Notes: a model not told the origin generated them from the sequence alone. Shown: positions 53,260-61,757, numbered from the stretch's first letter. The stretch: DNA of 64,000 nt from SHVO01 sp041905525 (GCA_041905525.1 JAYRKY010000003.1:62001-126000); one strand, 5' to 3'. Numbers and translations are program-made.

Positions 53260-54029
53260 GCGTGTCCTTTCAAAACCAGCTCTTCGACAAATCCGCACAG
53301 GCGCTCCAGATCCTGGGGCCGCGAAAGGCGGTGATCGCCGTCCTTCACAAGATGGACCGCGACATCCTCGCCCGTGATCCGTTCCGCCAGGCGCAGCGAT
53401 GTCGGCCACGGCACCGCGCTGTCCTTTTGGCCGTGTATCAGGCGCACGGGACAGGAGATCGCCACGTCCTCCCTCAGCACCAGATTGCGGCGTCCGTCCT
53501 CGATCAGATGCCGCGAGATTCGGTACGGGCCATCGTCATATTCGCTGGGAAGCTCGACCGCGCCGTTCGTCAGCAGCGCCTGCCGCTGCTCCGAGTCGAA
53601 CTCCGCCCACATCAGGTCCTCGGTGAAATCCGGAGCGACCGCGATCCCGACCATGCCCTTGATCCGGTGCGGGCGCGCCAGCGCGGTTTTCACCATCACC
53701 CATCCGCCCATGCTCGAGCCCACCAGCACCACCGGGCCTTCCGTCAGTTCATCGATCACCGCCAGCGCATCGTCCACCCAGCGCGAAATGCCGCCGTCTT
53801 CGAAGCGGCCGCTGCTTGCGCCGTGCCCGAACATGTCGAACCGCAAGAGCGCGTAACCGGTTTTCTCCGCGTGCCGCGCAAGCGCTTCGGCCTTGGTGCC
53901 GCCCTTGTCGGACCGCAGGCCGTGAAGGAAAACGACGGTCGCCTTGATCGGGGCCCGCGATGACGCCGGTTGATACTCGTATGCGATCGACGCTCCATCG
54001 GAGCGCCGGAATTCCAACGCCGCAGCCAT
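53256..54029 (-). CDS. alpha/beta hydrolase
   Basis: A 257-residue cytoplasmic serine hydrolase. VVFLHGLRSDKGGTK forms the oxyanion hole, VLVGSSMGGW holds the nucleophile Ser106, IHGQKDSAVPW gives Asp and GDHRLS gives His. The SDKGGTKAEALARHAE string is like YqiA/ABHD10-type thioesterases and carboxylesterases. The substrate is unknown. The gene heads the two-gene operon with the TPR protein. Confidence 0.88.
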   Translation of the reverse strand: MAAALEFRRSDGASIAYEYQPASSRAPIKATVVFLHGLRSDKGGTKAEALARHAEKTGYALLRFDMFGHGASSGRFEDGGISRWVDDALAVIDELTEGPVVLVGSSMGGWVMVKTALARPHRIKGMVGIAVAPDFTEDLMWAEFDSEQRQALLTNGAVELPSEYDDGPYRISRHLIEDGRRNLVLREDVAISCPVRLIHGQKDSAVPWPTSLRLAERITGEDVAVHLVKDGDHRLSRPQDLERLCGFVEELVLKGHA

Positions 54030-54242
54030 CGAATGCGCGTCTTACCCCAGAAATCAGCCCACTTTTGTACTATCACGCAGGCAGGTTTTTTCCTATTCAG
54101 TTTCGAATGGATTAGACTGCTTTCCACTTAGGATCGTGAGTTGCGCGAATGTTGCTACGAGAATTGTAGTCACGGCGCGGATATGGGGTCAGATGCGCCT
54201 TCGTGCGGGCAACGCACCGGCGAAGGATGACGATACAGGGGT

Positions 54243-55424
54243 ATGAGCGAAGTATTGCACGCAAAGAAGACCGTGCTGCAGGTTCTGCCGAGTCTTGTAA
54301 GCGGCGGCGTCGAACGCGGCACGATCGATGTCGCCGCCGCTTTGGTGCGCGCGGGCTGGCGTGCGCTCGTCGCGTCCGAAGGCGGCCCGTTGGTGCGCGA
54401 GCTTGACCGCGCCGGCGCCGAACATATCGCTCTGCCGCTGAACACAAAGAATCCCCTGCGCGTGAAGGAAAACATCGAGCGTCTCGCCGACGTTATGCGC
54501 GCACAGAATGTATCGCTGGTCCATGCGCGCTCACGGGCGCCGGCGTGGAGCGCGCGCGAGGCCGCCAAGCAAGTGGGCATTCCCTTCGTGACCACCTTCC
54601 ACGGCATTTACAGCCTGGGTCCCTTCGGTCTGAAACGCTTCTACAACCGCGTCATGGCGGACGGCGAGATCGTGATCGCGGTGTCCGACTTCGTGCGCAC
54701 CCACCTGATCGAGAACTACAAGATCCCGGCCGAGCGCATCCGCGTGATCCACCGCGGAATCGACACCGCCGCCTACGACGAAAAGAACATGACCTCGACG
54801 CGCCTGATTCAGGTGGCGCAGAAGTGGCGTCTGCAAGAGGCCGGGCAAGTCATCATGCTGCCGGGGCGCCTGACCGCGCTGAAGGGTCATGACATTCTCA
54901 TCGACGCCTTGGCCGAGCTAAAGCGCCGCCGCGGCGGGACGCTCGATGTCCGCTGTCTCATGGTTGGACAGGGCGCGCATGGCTTCGCCGAACGCATTAT
55001 GGGCCATGCCGCTACGCGGCGCGTGGACGGCAACGTGCAAGTGATCCAGGACTGCAACGATATGCCCGCGGCTTATATGGTCACGGACGTCGTGGTCGTC
55101 GCCTCGACGCGCCCGGAGGCCTTCGGACGCGTCATCGCCGAAGCGCAAGCGATGGGGCGGCCGGTGGTCGCCTGCTCGCACGGCCCGACCGCGGAGATCA
55201 TCGAGCCGGGCGTGACGGGCTGGATGTTCACCGCCAGCGATCCGCTGTCGCTCGCCGATGCGCTCGAACGGGCGCTCTCCCTGACGCGCGAGGAACGCGA
55301 CCGTCTTGCCCTGCGCGCCTCGGAACGCGCGCGTACCCTGTTCAATAAGGACGAGATGTGCGCCAAGACCCTCGCGGTCTACGACGAAGTGCTGGCCAAA
55401 CACGCGATGTCCGGCGCGGCTTAG
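54243..55424 (+). CDS. glycosyltransferase family 4
   Basis: A 393-residue GT-B retaining glycosyltransferase. The N-terminal QVLPSLVSGGVERGTIDVA, the middle LPGRLTALKGHDILIDAL and the donor-site STRPEAFGRVIAEAQAMGRPVVA (Glu-x7-Glu motif) with EIIEPGVTGWMF are the family pattern. It probably uses a UDP- or GDP-sugar for lipopolysaccharide or other surface glycan. It is followed four bases later by a GT9 gene, supporting a lipopolysaccharide core role. Confidence 0.92.
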   Translation: MSEVLHAKKTVLQVLPSLVSGGVERGTIDVAAALVRAGWRALVASEGGPLVRELDRAGAEHIALPLNTKNPLRVKENIERLADVMRAQNVSLVHARSRAPAWSAREAAKQVGIPFVTTFHGIYSLGPFGLKRFYNRVMADGEIVIAVSDFVRTHLIENYKIPAERIRVIHRGIDTAAYDEKNMTSTRLIQVAQKWRLQEAGQVIMLPGRLTALKGHDILIDALAELKRRRGGTLDVRCLMVGQGAHGFAERIMGHAATRRVDGNVQVIQDCNDMPAAYMVTDVVVVASTRPEAFGRVIAEAQAMGRPVVACSHGPTAEIIEPGVTGWMFTASDPLSLADALERALSLTREERDRLALRASERARTLFNKDEMCAKTLAVYDEVLAKHAMSGAA

Positions 55425-55428
55425 GTTC

Positions 55429-56370
55429 ATGGCAACAGAGAGCATTCTGGTCGTCCTAACATCGGGGCTCGAGCGTCTCGTGCCGGCGCTGGGCGCGCTG
55501 GCGGCCTTGCGCGCCTCACATGCGGGCGCGGAGATCATCATCCTGGCGGCCACGGAGTACGCCGAGTTCCTGCGCACCTCGCCCTACGCCAATGAGGTCT
55601 GGGAGGACGACACGGTCGGATCGCACAACTTCCGTCGCTGGCGAAGCCTGCGCGCCCGCCTGCGCAGCCGGGAGTGGGCGCGGGTGTACGATCTCGACGC
55701 CAATCGCCATTCGACCCACCTGTTCTGGCTGCTCTACGGACGGCGCGGACTGTCGCCCGCGCGCAGCTGTCTCGCCTGGTCGGGGATCATCCCGGGCACC
55801 TTCCTCGCCTGGACCAACCCCCACCGGGAGCAGATGCATGTGCGCGACCAATGGGCCGACCAGCTCCGCCAGGCGGGAATTCCCGTGGTCCCCGCGACCG
55901 ACCTGTCCTGGGTGGCGCGGCGCGTGGCCGCGTTCAACGTCCCCTTCCGCATGAACGAGCCTTATCTTCTGGTCGCCGTCGAGCCCGGGCCCAACGGCCC
56001 CTGGCCGCGCCTGGGCGAGTTCGCGCGGCTGGCGGCCGCCGAAGACCGGGTGCTGGTGGCCGTCGGGCTGACGCCGCCGGAGGATTTCGATGCCTTGAAG
56101 GCCAGCTGCCCCGGGCTGGTCGATCTCGTCGGCAAGGCGACGCTCAATGAATTGGTGTTTCTGGCGTGGGCCGCCGCGGGCGCGGTCGGCGCCGACAATG
56201 GCCTGATGCATCTCGCCGCCGGCGCGGGCTGCCGCAGCGTGGTCCTTTACGACGCGAGCTCGGACCCGGCGCTGGTGGGCCAGCGCGGCTCGCGCGTGAC
56301 CATCCTGCGCCGGCCACACCTTGGCGGCATTCCCGCGACCGAAGTTCTCGCGGCGCTAAAACGCCTATAA
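55429..56370 (+). CDS. glycosyltransferase family 9 (heptosyltransferase-like)
   Basis: A 313-residue GT9-type protein: ILVVLTSGLERLVPALGALAALRASH in the first fold, and GADNGLMHLAAGAGCRSVVLYDASSDPALVGQRG in the second, where the GADNGLMHLA and the SD-PALVG segment resemble heptosyltransferase WaaC/WaaF nucleotide sites. The length is slightly short for WaaF. It likely adds a sugar to lipopolysaccharide core next to the preceding GT4. Confidence 0.88.
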   Translation: MATESILVVLTSGLERLVPALGALAALRASHAGAEIIILAATEYAEFLRTSPYANEVWEDDTVGSHNFRRWRSLRARLRSREWARVYDLDANRHSTHLFWLLYGRRGLSPARSCLAWSGIIPGTFLAWTNPHREQMHVRDQWADQLRQAGIPVVPATDLSWVARRVAAFNVPFRMNEPYLLVAVEPGPNGPWPRLGEFARLAAAEDRVLVAVGLTPPEDFDALKASCPGLVDLVGKATLNELVFLAWAAAGAVGADNGLMHLAAGAGCRSVVLYDASSDPALVGQRGSRVTILRRPHLGGIPATEVLAALKRL

Positions 56371-56419
56371 TTCCGGCCGCGTTTCCTCTAAATTCCGGCG
56401 CCAATTTTGCTGAACTGCC

Positions 56420-56438
56420 GGGCATGCGGGACATGCCC
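56420..56438 (+). other. hairpin in the thrS leader
   Basis: GGGCATG and CATGCCC form a perfect 7-bp stem with loop CGGGA, 25 bp before the thrS start. No T-run follows, so it is not a simple terminator. It could be an operator-like stem for translational control of thrS, a known mechanism in E. coli, but similarity to tRNA-Thr is not evident. Confidence 0.4.
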
Positions 56439-56462
56439 TAAACCCTTAGATTTCAAGGCCCC

Positions 56463-58376
56463 ATGGTTGCCATTACTCTTCCGGACGGCAGCGTCCGGAC
56501 CTACCCGAAGCCCATCACCGGCGCTGAACTTGCCGCCGATATCGGCCCCGGCCTCGCCAAAGCCGCGCTCGCCCTTAGGATCGACGGCGAGATGAAGGAC
56601 CTGAACCTGCTGCTCGATCGCGACCTCCGGGTCGCCATCGTCACCAGGAAGGACCCCGACGCGCTGGAGTTGCTGCGTCACGATGCGGCGCACGTCATGG
56701 CCGAAGCGGTGCAGGAGCTCTACCCCAACACGCAAGTGACCATCGGCCCGGCGATCGAGAACGGCTTCTACTACGACTTCGCCCGCGACGAACCCTTCAC
56801 CCCGGCCGATCTCGAAAAGATCGAAGCGCGCATGCGCGAGATCGTCGATCGCGACGAGCCGATCGTGCGTGAAGTGTGGAAGCGCGACGAGGCGGTCGCC
56901 CACTTCAAGGAGATCGGCGAGAAGTACAAAGCCGAACTGATCGAAGCCATTCCCGCCGGCGAGGACGTGAGCGTCTATCGCCAGGGCCAGTGGAAAGATC
57001 TGTGCCGCGGACCGCACCTGCCCTCGACGGGCAAACTCGGCAAGGCTTTCAAACTGACCAAGCTGGCCGGCGCCTATTGGCGCGGCGACGCCAAGAACGC
57101 GATGCTGCAGCGGATTTACGGCACGGCGTGGGGCGATGAGAAGCAGCTCAAAGACTATCTCACCATGCTGGAAGAGGCGGAAAAGCGCGATCACCGCCGC
57201 CTCGGCAAGGAAATGGACCTGTTCCATCTTCAGGAAGAAGCCCAAGGCGCGGTGTTCTGGCACCCGAAGGGCTGGACGCTGTACCGCACCCTGCAAAGCT
57301 ACATTCGCGGCCGCCTCGAGAAGGCCGGCTACGTCGAAGTGAATACGCCGCTCCTGATGGACAAGGTGTTGTGGGAGAAGTCCGGACACTGGGACAAGTT
57401 CCGCGACGCGATGTTCACGTCCGAGTCCGAGGAGCGGACCCTCGCCGTGAAGCCGATGAATTGCCCGGGCCACGTGCAGATCTTCAATCAGGGCATCAAG
57501 AGCTACCGCGATCTGCCGCTGCGCATCGCCGAGTTCGGCTGCTGCCACCGCAACGAGCCTTCGGGCGCGCTGCACGGACTGATGCGCGTGCGCGCGTTCG
57601 TGCAGGACGATGCGCATATCTTTTGCACGGAAGAGCAGATCAAGTCCGAGACCAAGGCGTTCATCGAACTCCTTCAGTCGGTTTACAAGGATCTTGGGTT
57701 TACCGAGATCCGCGTGAAATTCTCCGACCGGCCGCCGACCCGCGCCGGTTCGGATGCGACCTGGGACCGCGCTGAAACGGCGCTCCGGGACGCGACCGAC
57801 GCCGCCGGCCTCGAGTGGACCCTCAACCCGGGCGAAGGCGCGTTCTACGGGCCGAAGCTGGAGTTCGTGCTGCGCGACGCCATCGGCCGCGACTGGCAAT
57901 GCGGCACGCTGCAATGCGACTTCGTTCTCCCGGACCGCCTGGGCGCCCACTACGTCGGCGAAGACGGCGCGAAGCACACCCCGGTGATGTTGCACCGCGC
58001 GATCCTCGGCTCCTTCGAACGTTTCGTCGGCATCCTTGTGGAAAACTATTCGGGTAAGTTCCCGCTGTGGCTCACCCCCCTGCAAGCCGTTGTCTGCACC
58101 ATCACGGACGAAGCGGCCGGTTACGCCAATGAGGTGGCCGCGACCCTCCAAGCGGCTGGAATCCGGGTCGAAACCGACCTTCGCAACGAAAAGATCAACT
58201 ACAAGGTGCGCGAACACTCCCTGACCAAGGTTCCGGTCCTGGTGGTGGTCGGCAAGAAAGAAGCTGAAACCCGCACGGTGGCTTTGCGCCGCCTTGGGGG
58301 GGCCAACCAAGAAGTCCTTGCGCTGCAAGAGGCAACCGATAGACTTAAATCAGAAGCGGCGGTTCCAAGCGTCTAA
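56463..58376 (+). CDS. thrS: threonyl-tRNA synthetase
   Basis: A 637-residue class II synthetase: N-terminal TGS domain (VAITLPDGSVRTYPKP), editing/second additional domain (LLRHDAAHVMAEAVQELYP, and GPHLPSTGKLGKAFKL), catalytic core (MNCPGHVQIF, GCCHRNEPSGALHGLMRVRAF) and anticodon-binding domain (PVLVVVGKKEAETRTVALRRLG). It charges tRNA-Thr and edits serine. It opens the thrS-infC-rpmI-rplT-pheS-pheT cluster. Confidence 0.98.
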   Translation: MVAITLPDGSVRTYPKPITGAELAADIGPGLAKAALALRIDGEMKDLNLLLDRDLRVAIVTRKDPDALELLRHDAAHVMAEAVQELYPNTQVTIGPAIENGFYYDFARDEPFTPADLEKIEARMREIVDRDEPIVREVWKRDEAVAHFKEIGEKYKAELIEAIPAGEDVSVYRQGQWKDLCRGPHLPSTGKLGKAFKLTKLAGAYWRGDAKNAMLQRIYGTAWGDEKQLKDYLTMLEEAEKRDHRRLGKEMDLFHLQEEAQGAVFWHPKGWTLYRTLQSYIRGRLEKAGYVEVNTPLLMDKVLWEKSGHWDKFRDAMFTSESEERTLAVKPMNCPGHVQIFNQGIKSYRDLPLRIAEFGCCHRNEPSGALHGLMRVRAFVQDDAHIFCTEEQIKSETKAFIELLQSVYKDLGFTEIRVKFSDRPPTRAGSDATWDRAETALRDATDAAGLEWTLNPGEGAFYGPKLEFVLRDAIGRDWQCGTLQCDFVLPDRLGAHYVGEDGAKHTPVMLHRAILGSFERFVGILVENYSGKFPLWLTPLQAVVCTITDEAAGYANEVAATLQAAGIRVETDLRNEKINYKVREHSLTKVPVLVVVGKKEAETRTVALRRLGGANQEVLALQEATDRLKSEAAVPSV

Positions 58377-58404
58377 GGACGCTCCGGGCCGTCGCTTTCC
58401 GTAT

Positions 58405-58430
58405 GGGCGGGTTCAATTGAAAGTCCGCCC
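58405..58430 (+). other. hairpin between thrS and infC
   Basis: GGGCGG (58405-58410) and CCGCCC (58425-58430) can pair around a self-complementary TTCAATTGAA centre. It sits in the 112-bp thrS-infC gap. It may affect transcription or translation of infC; no T-run follows. Confidence 0.35.
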
Positions 58431-58488
58431 GCACGCTCCGATATTCACGTCACGCATCCCGTCATCAACAACGTCAGGAGACTGATAC

Positions 58489-59034
58489 ATACCTAGATTT
58501 GACCAGCCCGCGCCCTCGTCCTCGTCCAGTAAGGACGGACCGCGCGTCAATGAGCAGATCAACAATCGCACCGTGCGCCTCATCGGCCACGACGGCGCCA
58601 ACTTCGGGGTCGTTGAACGCGAGTTCGCCCTCAAGCGAGCCGAAGAGGTGGGCCTTGATCTGGTCGAAATCTCTCCCAACGCCGACCCGCCGGTCTGCAA
58701 GATCCTCGACTTCGGAAAGTACAAGTACGAAGAGCAGAAGAAGAAGAACGAGGCTCGAAAGAAGCAGAAGGTGATCGAAGTTAAGGAGATCAAACTTCGT
58801 CCCAACATCGACGACCACGATTACGACGTGAAGATGCGCGCGATGCGCCGCTTCCTCGAGGAAGGCGACAAGGTGAAAGTCACCCTGCGCTTCCGTGGCC
58901 GTGAAATGGCGCACATGGAGCTGGGCTATCAGCTTCTCCAGCGCGTGAAGGCCGACTTCGAAACCGACGCAAAGGTCGAACAAGAACCGCGCTCGGAAGG
59001 CCGCCAGATCGTCATGGTCGTGGCGCCTCGCTAA
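58489..59034 (+). CDS. infC: translation initiation factor IF-3 (ATA start)
   Basis: IF-3 of 181 residues. GPRVNEQINNRTVRLIGHDG, FALKRAEEVGLDLVEISPNADPPVCKILDFGKYKY and, later, KEIKLRPNIDDHDYDVK and RFRGREMAHMELG span both domains; the second part binds 30S and checks start codons. No ATG, GTG or TTG lies before the conserved N-terminus: from the upstream stop, the frame runs Y-I-P-R-F-D-Q-P, and AGGAG (58476-58480) sits eight bases before ATA at 58489. E. coli infC also uses a rare AUU start to autoregulate, so an ATA start for this gene is well in character. A GTG at 58573 would remove the first 28 residues. Confidence 0.93.
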   Translation: MPRFDQPAPSSSSSKDGPRVNEQINNRTVRLIGHDGANFGVVEREFALKRAEEVGLDLVEISPNADPPVCKILDFGKYKYEEQKKKNEARKKQKVIEVKEIKLRPNIDDHDYDVKMRAMRRFLEEGDKVKVTLRFRGREMAHMELGYQLLQRVKADFETDAKVEQEPRSEGRQIVMVVAPR

Positions 59035-59046
59035 AGGCCAAAGTTC

Positions 59047-59070
59047 GGCGCGGTGGAACCACACCGCGCC
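59047..59070 (+). terminator. perfect 9-bp hairpin after infC
   Basis: GGCGCGGTG and CACCGCGCC pair perfectly around GAACCA, and flanking TTC/GAA extend the stem to 12 bp. It begins 13 bp after the infC stop and is followed by GAAAAAG, not a T-run, so termination is uncertain. It could end or stabilise the thrS-infC message. Confidence 0.4.
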
Positions 59071-59091
59071 GAAAAAGTTCCGGGGGGAGCT

Positions 59092-59526
59092 ATGTCAGAG
59101 GGGATTACCGCGCGCTGGGCGCCGTACCAACTCAGCATCCTGCGCATCATGTCGTCGCTGCTGTTCATCGCTCACGGCACGCAGAAGCTTTTCAATTTTC
59201 CGATAAGGCCTGTGGCCGAGGGCGCCGCGCCGCCGGCTTTCGAGCTGTTCTCCTTGATCGGGGCCGCCGGTGTCCTCGAGTTCGTGGGCGGCGGCTTTCT
59301 CCTCATCGGCCTGTTCACGCGGCCTGTGTCCTTCCTTCTCTCCGGCATGATGGCGGTGGCGTATTTTATCGCCCATCACCCCCGCACCTTTTATCCCGTG
59401 AACAACGGCGGCGACGCAGCGATCCTGTTTTGCTTCATTTTCCTGCTGTTGTTCTGCGCGGGCGGCGGCCCTCTCAGCGTCGACGCCATCTTCGCACGGC
59501 GGCGCGCCGAAGCGGCCGCGGGCTAG
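59092..59526 (+). CDS. DoxX family membrane protein
   Basis: A 144-residue protein with four hydrophobic helices: LRIMSSLLFIAHGTQKLFNF, FSLIGAAGVLEFVGGGFLLIGLF, VSFLLSGMMAVAYFIAHHP and AILFCFIFLLLFCAGGG. This is the DoxX architecture (quinone-interacting or redox membrane proteins). GGGGGGAGC before the ATG sets the start. It lies between infC and rpmI and converges with the DUF2306-like gene by a 4-bp overlap. Confidence 0.9.
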   Translation: MSEGITARWAPYQLSILRIMSSLLFIAHGTQKLFNFPIRPVAEGAAPPAFELFSLIGAAGVLEFVGGGFLLIGLFTRPVSFLLSGMMAVAYFIAHHPRTFYPVNNGGDAAILFCFIFLLLFCAGGGPLSVDAIFARRRAEAAAG

Positions 59527-60035
59527 GCCGCGGCGGCCCGAAGCCGGGCGCGCTTATGCCCGACCTTCACCGCCACCGCGACTAACAAAGCAAGGAACAG
59601 TGCCATATTCGCCGCCTGAACGAGGCCGACGGTGCGGGCGCCGAACGCCGCGAGCGCATGGACGCGGGCAAAGCTCTCGTTAATCAGGGCGCCGATGAGC
59701 ATGTAGTAGCTCACGACCATTCCCATCGGGTGGACATAGGCCCACGGGGCCTGCGCCTGGCGGCGCGCACCCGTATAGGCGAAGGCCAGCGCGACGAGGG
59801 TCACCACCGCCATCCAGTGAAACCGGTTGAAGCCCGGCGCGATGCCCGCGATCGGCGCATAAAGTCCGAGGGCCGTGGCCGCGCCGATCACCATCGAGAC
59901 CAGATACCAGCGGCCGATGCTGCGGTGGCGTTTCGTGCCTTTTGCCGCGGCCAGAAGATACAGCCCCGACGGCAAGGCGATGATGCAGGCGATGGTGTGA
60001 ATCCAGCCGAGCACGGAAATATCGAAAAGCCTCAT
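59523..60035 (-). CDS. DUF2306-like membrane protein
   Basis: A 170-residue inner-membrane protein with four to five helices (WIHTIACIIALPSGLYLLAA, HRSIGRWYLVSMVIGAATALGLY, and so on); the HRxIGRxY string is a DUF2306 trait. The function is unknown. It starts four bases inside the preceding winged-helix regulator gene and is the last gene of that three-gene operon. Confidence 0.8.
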   Translation of the reverse strand: MRLFDISVLGWIHTIACIIALPSGLYLLAAAKGTKRHRSIGRWYLVSMVIGAATALGLYAPIAGIAPGFNRFHWMAVVTLVALAFAYTGARRQAQAPWAYVHPMGMVVSYYMLIGALINESFARVHALAAFGARTVGLVQAANMALFLALLVAVAVKVGHKRARLRAAAA

Positions 60036-60334
60036 GTGCTTTCTCCCCCGGTTGCGTTGTCCAAGACGTCACGCAAATAGGCGACGTGACGCGTGAAAGC
60101 TTGTTTGCCTGCGGGCGTGATCATCACGCGCGTGCGCGGCTTCTTTCCGATGAAGTCCTTTTCGACAGTGACGTAGCCCGCGGACTCCAATGTGTTCAGG
60201 TGACTGCCGAGGTTGCCGTCGGTCGCGTTCACGATCGCCTTCAGACGCGTGAACTCGAGCGCCTCGTTGGCGGCGTTCAGGGCCGACATCACTTTCAGCC
60301 GCACGGTCTGATGGATGATTTCGTTCGGCTCCAT
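60032..60334 (-). CDS. winged-helix transcriptional regulator (HTH_34-like)
   Basis: A 100-residue winged-helix regulator: RLKVMSALNAANEALEFTRLKAIVNATDGNL, SHLNTLESAGYVTVEKDFIGKKPRTRVMITPAG, FTRHVAYLRDVLD. This PadR/MarR-like layout (HTH_34) forms dimers on palindromes. The ATG at 60332-60334 starts two bases after the membrane gene stop. The twin ACTCTG-N5-CAGAGT palindromes upstream of the operon are its probable operators. Confidence 0.88.
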   Translation of the reverse strand: MEPNEIIHQTVRLKVMSALNAANEALEFTRLKAIVNATDGNLGSHLNTLESAGYVTVEKDFIGKKPRTRVMITPAGKQAFTRHVAYLRDVLDNATGGEST

Positions 60335-60336
60335 GA

Positions 60337-60885
60337 CTAGGCCCGCCGCAGCCAGAAGCCGCCGAGCACAAGGCCGCCGCCCATCACGATGGCCATCCAC
60401 AGCGAAAGGAAAGGGGCGAGGGCGAAGTAGCCGACGAGGGTCAGGGTGCCGACCGCTGCGCCAAGCACGACGTAGCGCGGCCACGTCCAGATGCCCATCA
60501 GGACATAACTCAGCGCGACGACAAGCGCCGGGAACGCCGCGAACTGGTTCGGGTCCTTCGGCCGCAGGACGGCGAATACCGCCACGTAGAACACGAGCAG
60601 CGCGGCCCAGGTCCAGCCGATCCGCGGACCGACGCGGTCCCGGGCGTCCCGGTTCGCGCGCCGCGCCATGATGAAAGTCGCGATGGCGCCCACGAGCGAG
60701 AGCGGAAGCCAGATCGCGCCATAGGTCGGGTTGAGCGCGCCCGCGCCGTACCCGACCATGCAGATGACGCCCCACATCATCAGGATGGGGGCCCCGATGG
60801 CGTAACCCTTCAGTTCCTTCGACCGCGCTGCGACCGCCTCGATCTCTTTGAGGGCGTCGGCGGCTTGATCGCGTGAAATAGTCAT
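60337..60885 (-). CDS. four-helix membrane protein, first gene of regulator operon
   Basis: A 182-residue membrane protein with an N-terminal soluble helix (DQAADALKEIEAVAARSKEL) followed by paired helices (YAIGAPILMMWGVICMVGY, YGAIWLPLSLVGAIATFIMA, and two more, ending LWMAIVMGGGLVLGGFWLRRA). No enzyme motif is seen. A TAGGAG ribosome site precedes the ATG at 60883-60885. It is co-expressed with a winged-helix regulator and may be the sensed or exported function. Confidence 0.8.
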   Translation of the reverse strand: MTISRDQAADALKEIEAVAARSKELKGYAIGAPILMMWGVICMVGYGAGALNPTYGAIWLPLSLVGAIATFIMARRANRDARDRVGPRIGWTWAALLVFYVAVFAVLRPKDPNQFAAFPALVVALSYVLMGIWTWPRYVVLGAAVGTLTLVGYFALAPFLSLWMAIVMGGGLVLGGFWLRRA

Positions 60886-60900
60886 GTCAGCTCCTAGAAA

Positions 60901-60917
60901 ACTCTGTGATGCAGAGT
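60901..60917. promoter_or_regulatory. operator 1, ACTCTG-N5-CAGAGT
   Basis: A perfect 6-bp inverted repeat around TGATG, 15 bp upstream of the membrane protein start and overlapping the predicted transcription start. Proposed binding site of the winged-helix regulator of the operon. Confidence 0.7.
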
Positions 60918-60946
60918 TTGTATCTTTTAAAAGAGTACTCTGTCAA
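60917..60946 (-). promoter_or_regulatory. minus-strand promoter of regulator operon
   Basis: A consensus TTGACA -35 box (complement at 60941-60946) and TACAAA (complement at 60917-60922) are separated by 18 bp. The -35 box lies inside operator 2 and the start point falls in operator 1, the classical layout for repression. Confidence 0.65.
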
Positions 60947-60953
60947 GCAGAGT
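60937..60953. promoter_or_regulatory. operator 2, ACTCTG-N5-CAGAGT
   Basis: A second perfect copy around TCAAG, 36 bp from operator 1, containing the -35 box of the minus-strand promoter. Two identical half-site arrangements argue for cooperative binding of the dimeric regulator. Confidence 0.7.
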
Positions 60954-60981
60954 TTAACCCTACACGCACAAGGTCCTTACC

Positions 60982-61010
60982 TTGCAAACACGCCGTCTCG
61001 CGGGTATAAG
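60982..61010 (+). promoter_or_regulatory. rpmI-rplT promoter
   Basis: TTGCAA (60982-60987), a 17-bp spacer and TATAAG (61005-61010) make a strong sigma70-like promoter. It gives a leader of about 160 nt before rpmI, which holds complementary CTAAAAG (61092-61098) and CTTTTAG (61114-61120) able to form a stem, possibly a ribosomal-protein leader. Confidence 0.65.
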
Positions 61011-61175
61011 CGCGCCTTCCTGGCCGTAGGGACGATATCCACAGGTCAGAGAAAGGGGTCGGAGCGTGTCTCCGAGTCCACCGGTTCAAGGCTAAAAGGC
61101 CAATAGTTTTAGGCTTTTAGGGCATGCCTTCGGGCCGGGTCCAATAAACCGTCATGCTGATTGAAAGGACGCAAA

Positions 61176-61376
61176 ATGCCCAAGATGAAGACCCAAAGCT
61201 CCGCTAAGAAGCGGTTCAAGGTTACTGGAACCGGCAAAGTGAAGGCCGGCGTCGCCCACAAGCGTCACCGCCTGATCTCGAAGCCCAAGAAGATGAAGCG
61301 TCAGAATCGCCGCACCATGGTGCTGGCGAAGCCGGACGGCATCATCATCAAGAAAAACTTCCTGCCGTACGCCTAA
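61176..61376 (+). CDS. rpmI: 50S ribosomal protein L35
   Basis: A 66-residue L35 (MPKMKTQSSAKKRFKVTGTG, AHKRHRLISKPKKMKRQNR, FLPYA). AAAGGACG before the ATG at 61176 sets the start. It precedes rplT by 24 bp, the normal pair. Confidence 0.97.
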   Translation: MPKMKTQSSAKKRFKVTGTGKVKAGVAHKRHRLISKPKKMKRQNRRTMVLAKPDGIIIKKNFLPYA

Positions 61377-61400
61377 ACCTCACCCTCACGGAGCACGACC

Positions 61401-61757
61401 ATGTCACGCGTTAAACGGGGCGTTACCAAACACGCTCGTCACAAGAAGGTCCTCGAGCAAACCAAGGGTTTCCGGGGCCGTCACGCCACCAATTACAAGA
61501 TCGCGAAGAACCGCCTCGAGAAGGCGCTGCGCTATCAGTACCGCGACCGCCGTCTGAAGAAGCGCGACTTCCGCGCGCTCTGGATCCAGCGCATCAATGC
61601 CGCCGTGCGTCCGCTCGGCCTCACCTACTCTCGATTTATCAACGGGCTCAAGAAGGCCGGCATCGAGCTCGACCGCAAGGTTCTCGCCGACATGGCCGTT
61701 CGTGAGCCCGCTGCTATCGAAGGTCTGGTGAAGCAGGCCCAAGCCGCGCTCGCTTAA
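61401..61757 (+). CDS. rplT: 50S ribosomal protein L20
   Basis: A 118-residue L20 (MSRVKRGVTKHARHKKVLE, GFRGRHATNYKIAKNR, LDRKVLADMA). It is needed early in 50S assembly and in many bacteria represses its own operon by binding the mRNA leader; the structured leader upstream of rpmI would be its candidate target. A terminator hairpin follows. Confidence 0.98.
   Translation: MSRVKRGVTKHARHKKVLEQTKGFRGRHATNYKIAKNRLEKALRYQYRDRRLKKRDFRALWIQRINAAVRPLGLTYSRFINGLKKAGIELDRKVLADMAVREPAAIEGLVKQAQAALA

Noticed and set aside
60906..61106. 66-codon plus-strand frame before rpmI
   Set aside because: It overlaps both operators and the rpmI promoter; it has no ribosome site and the sequence is not protein-like.
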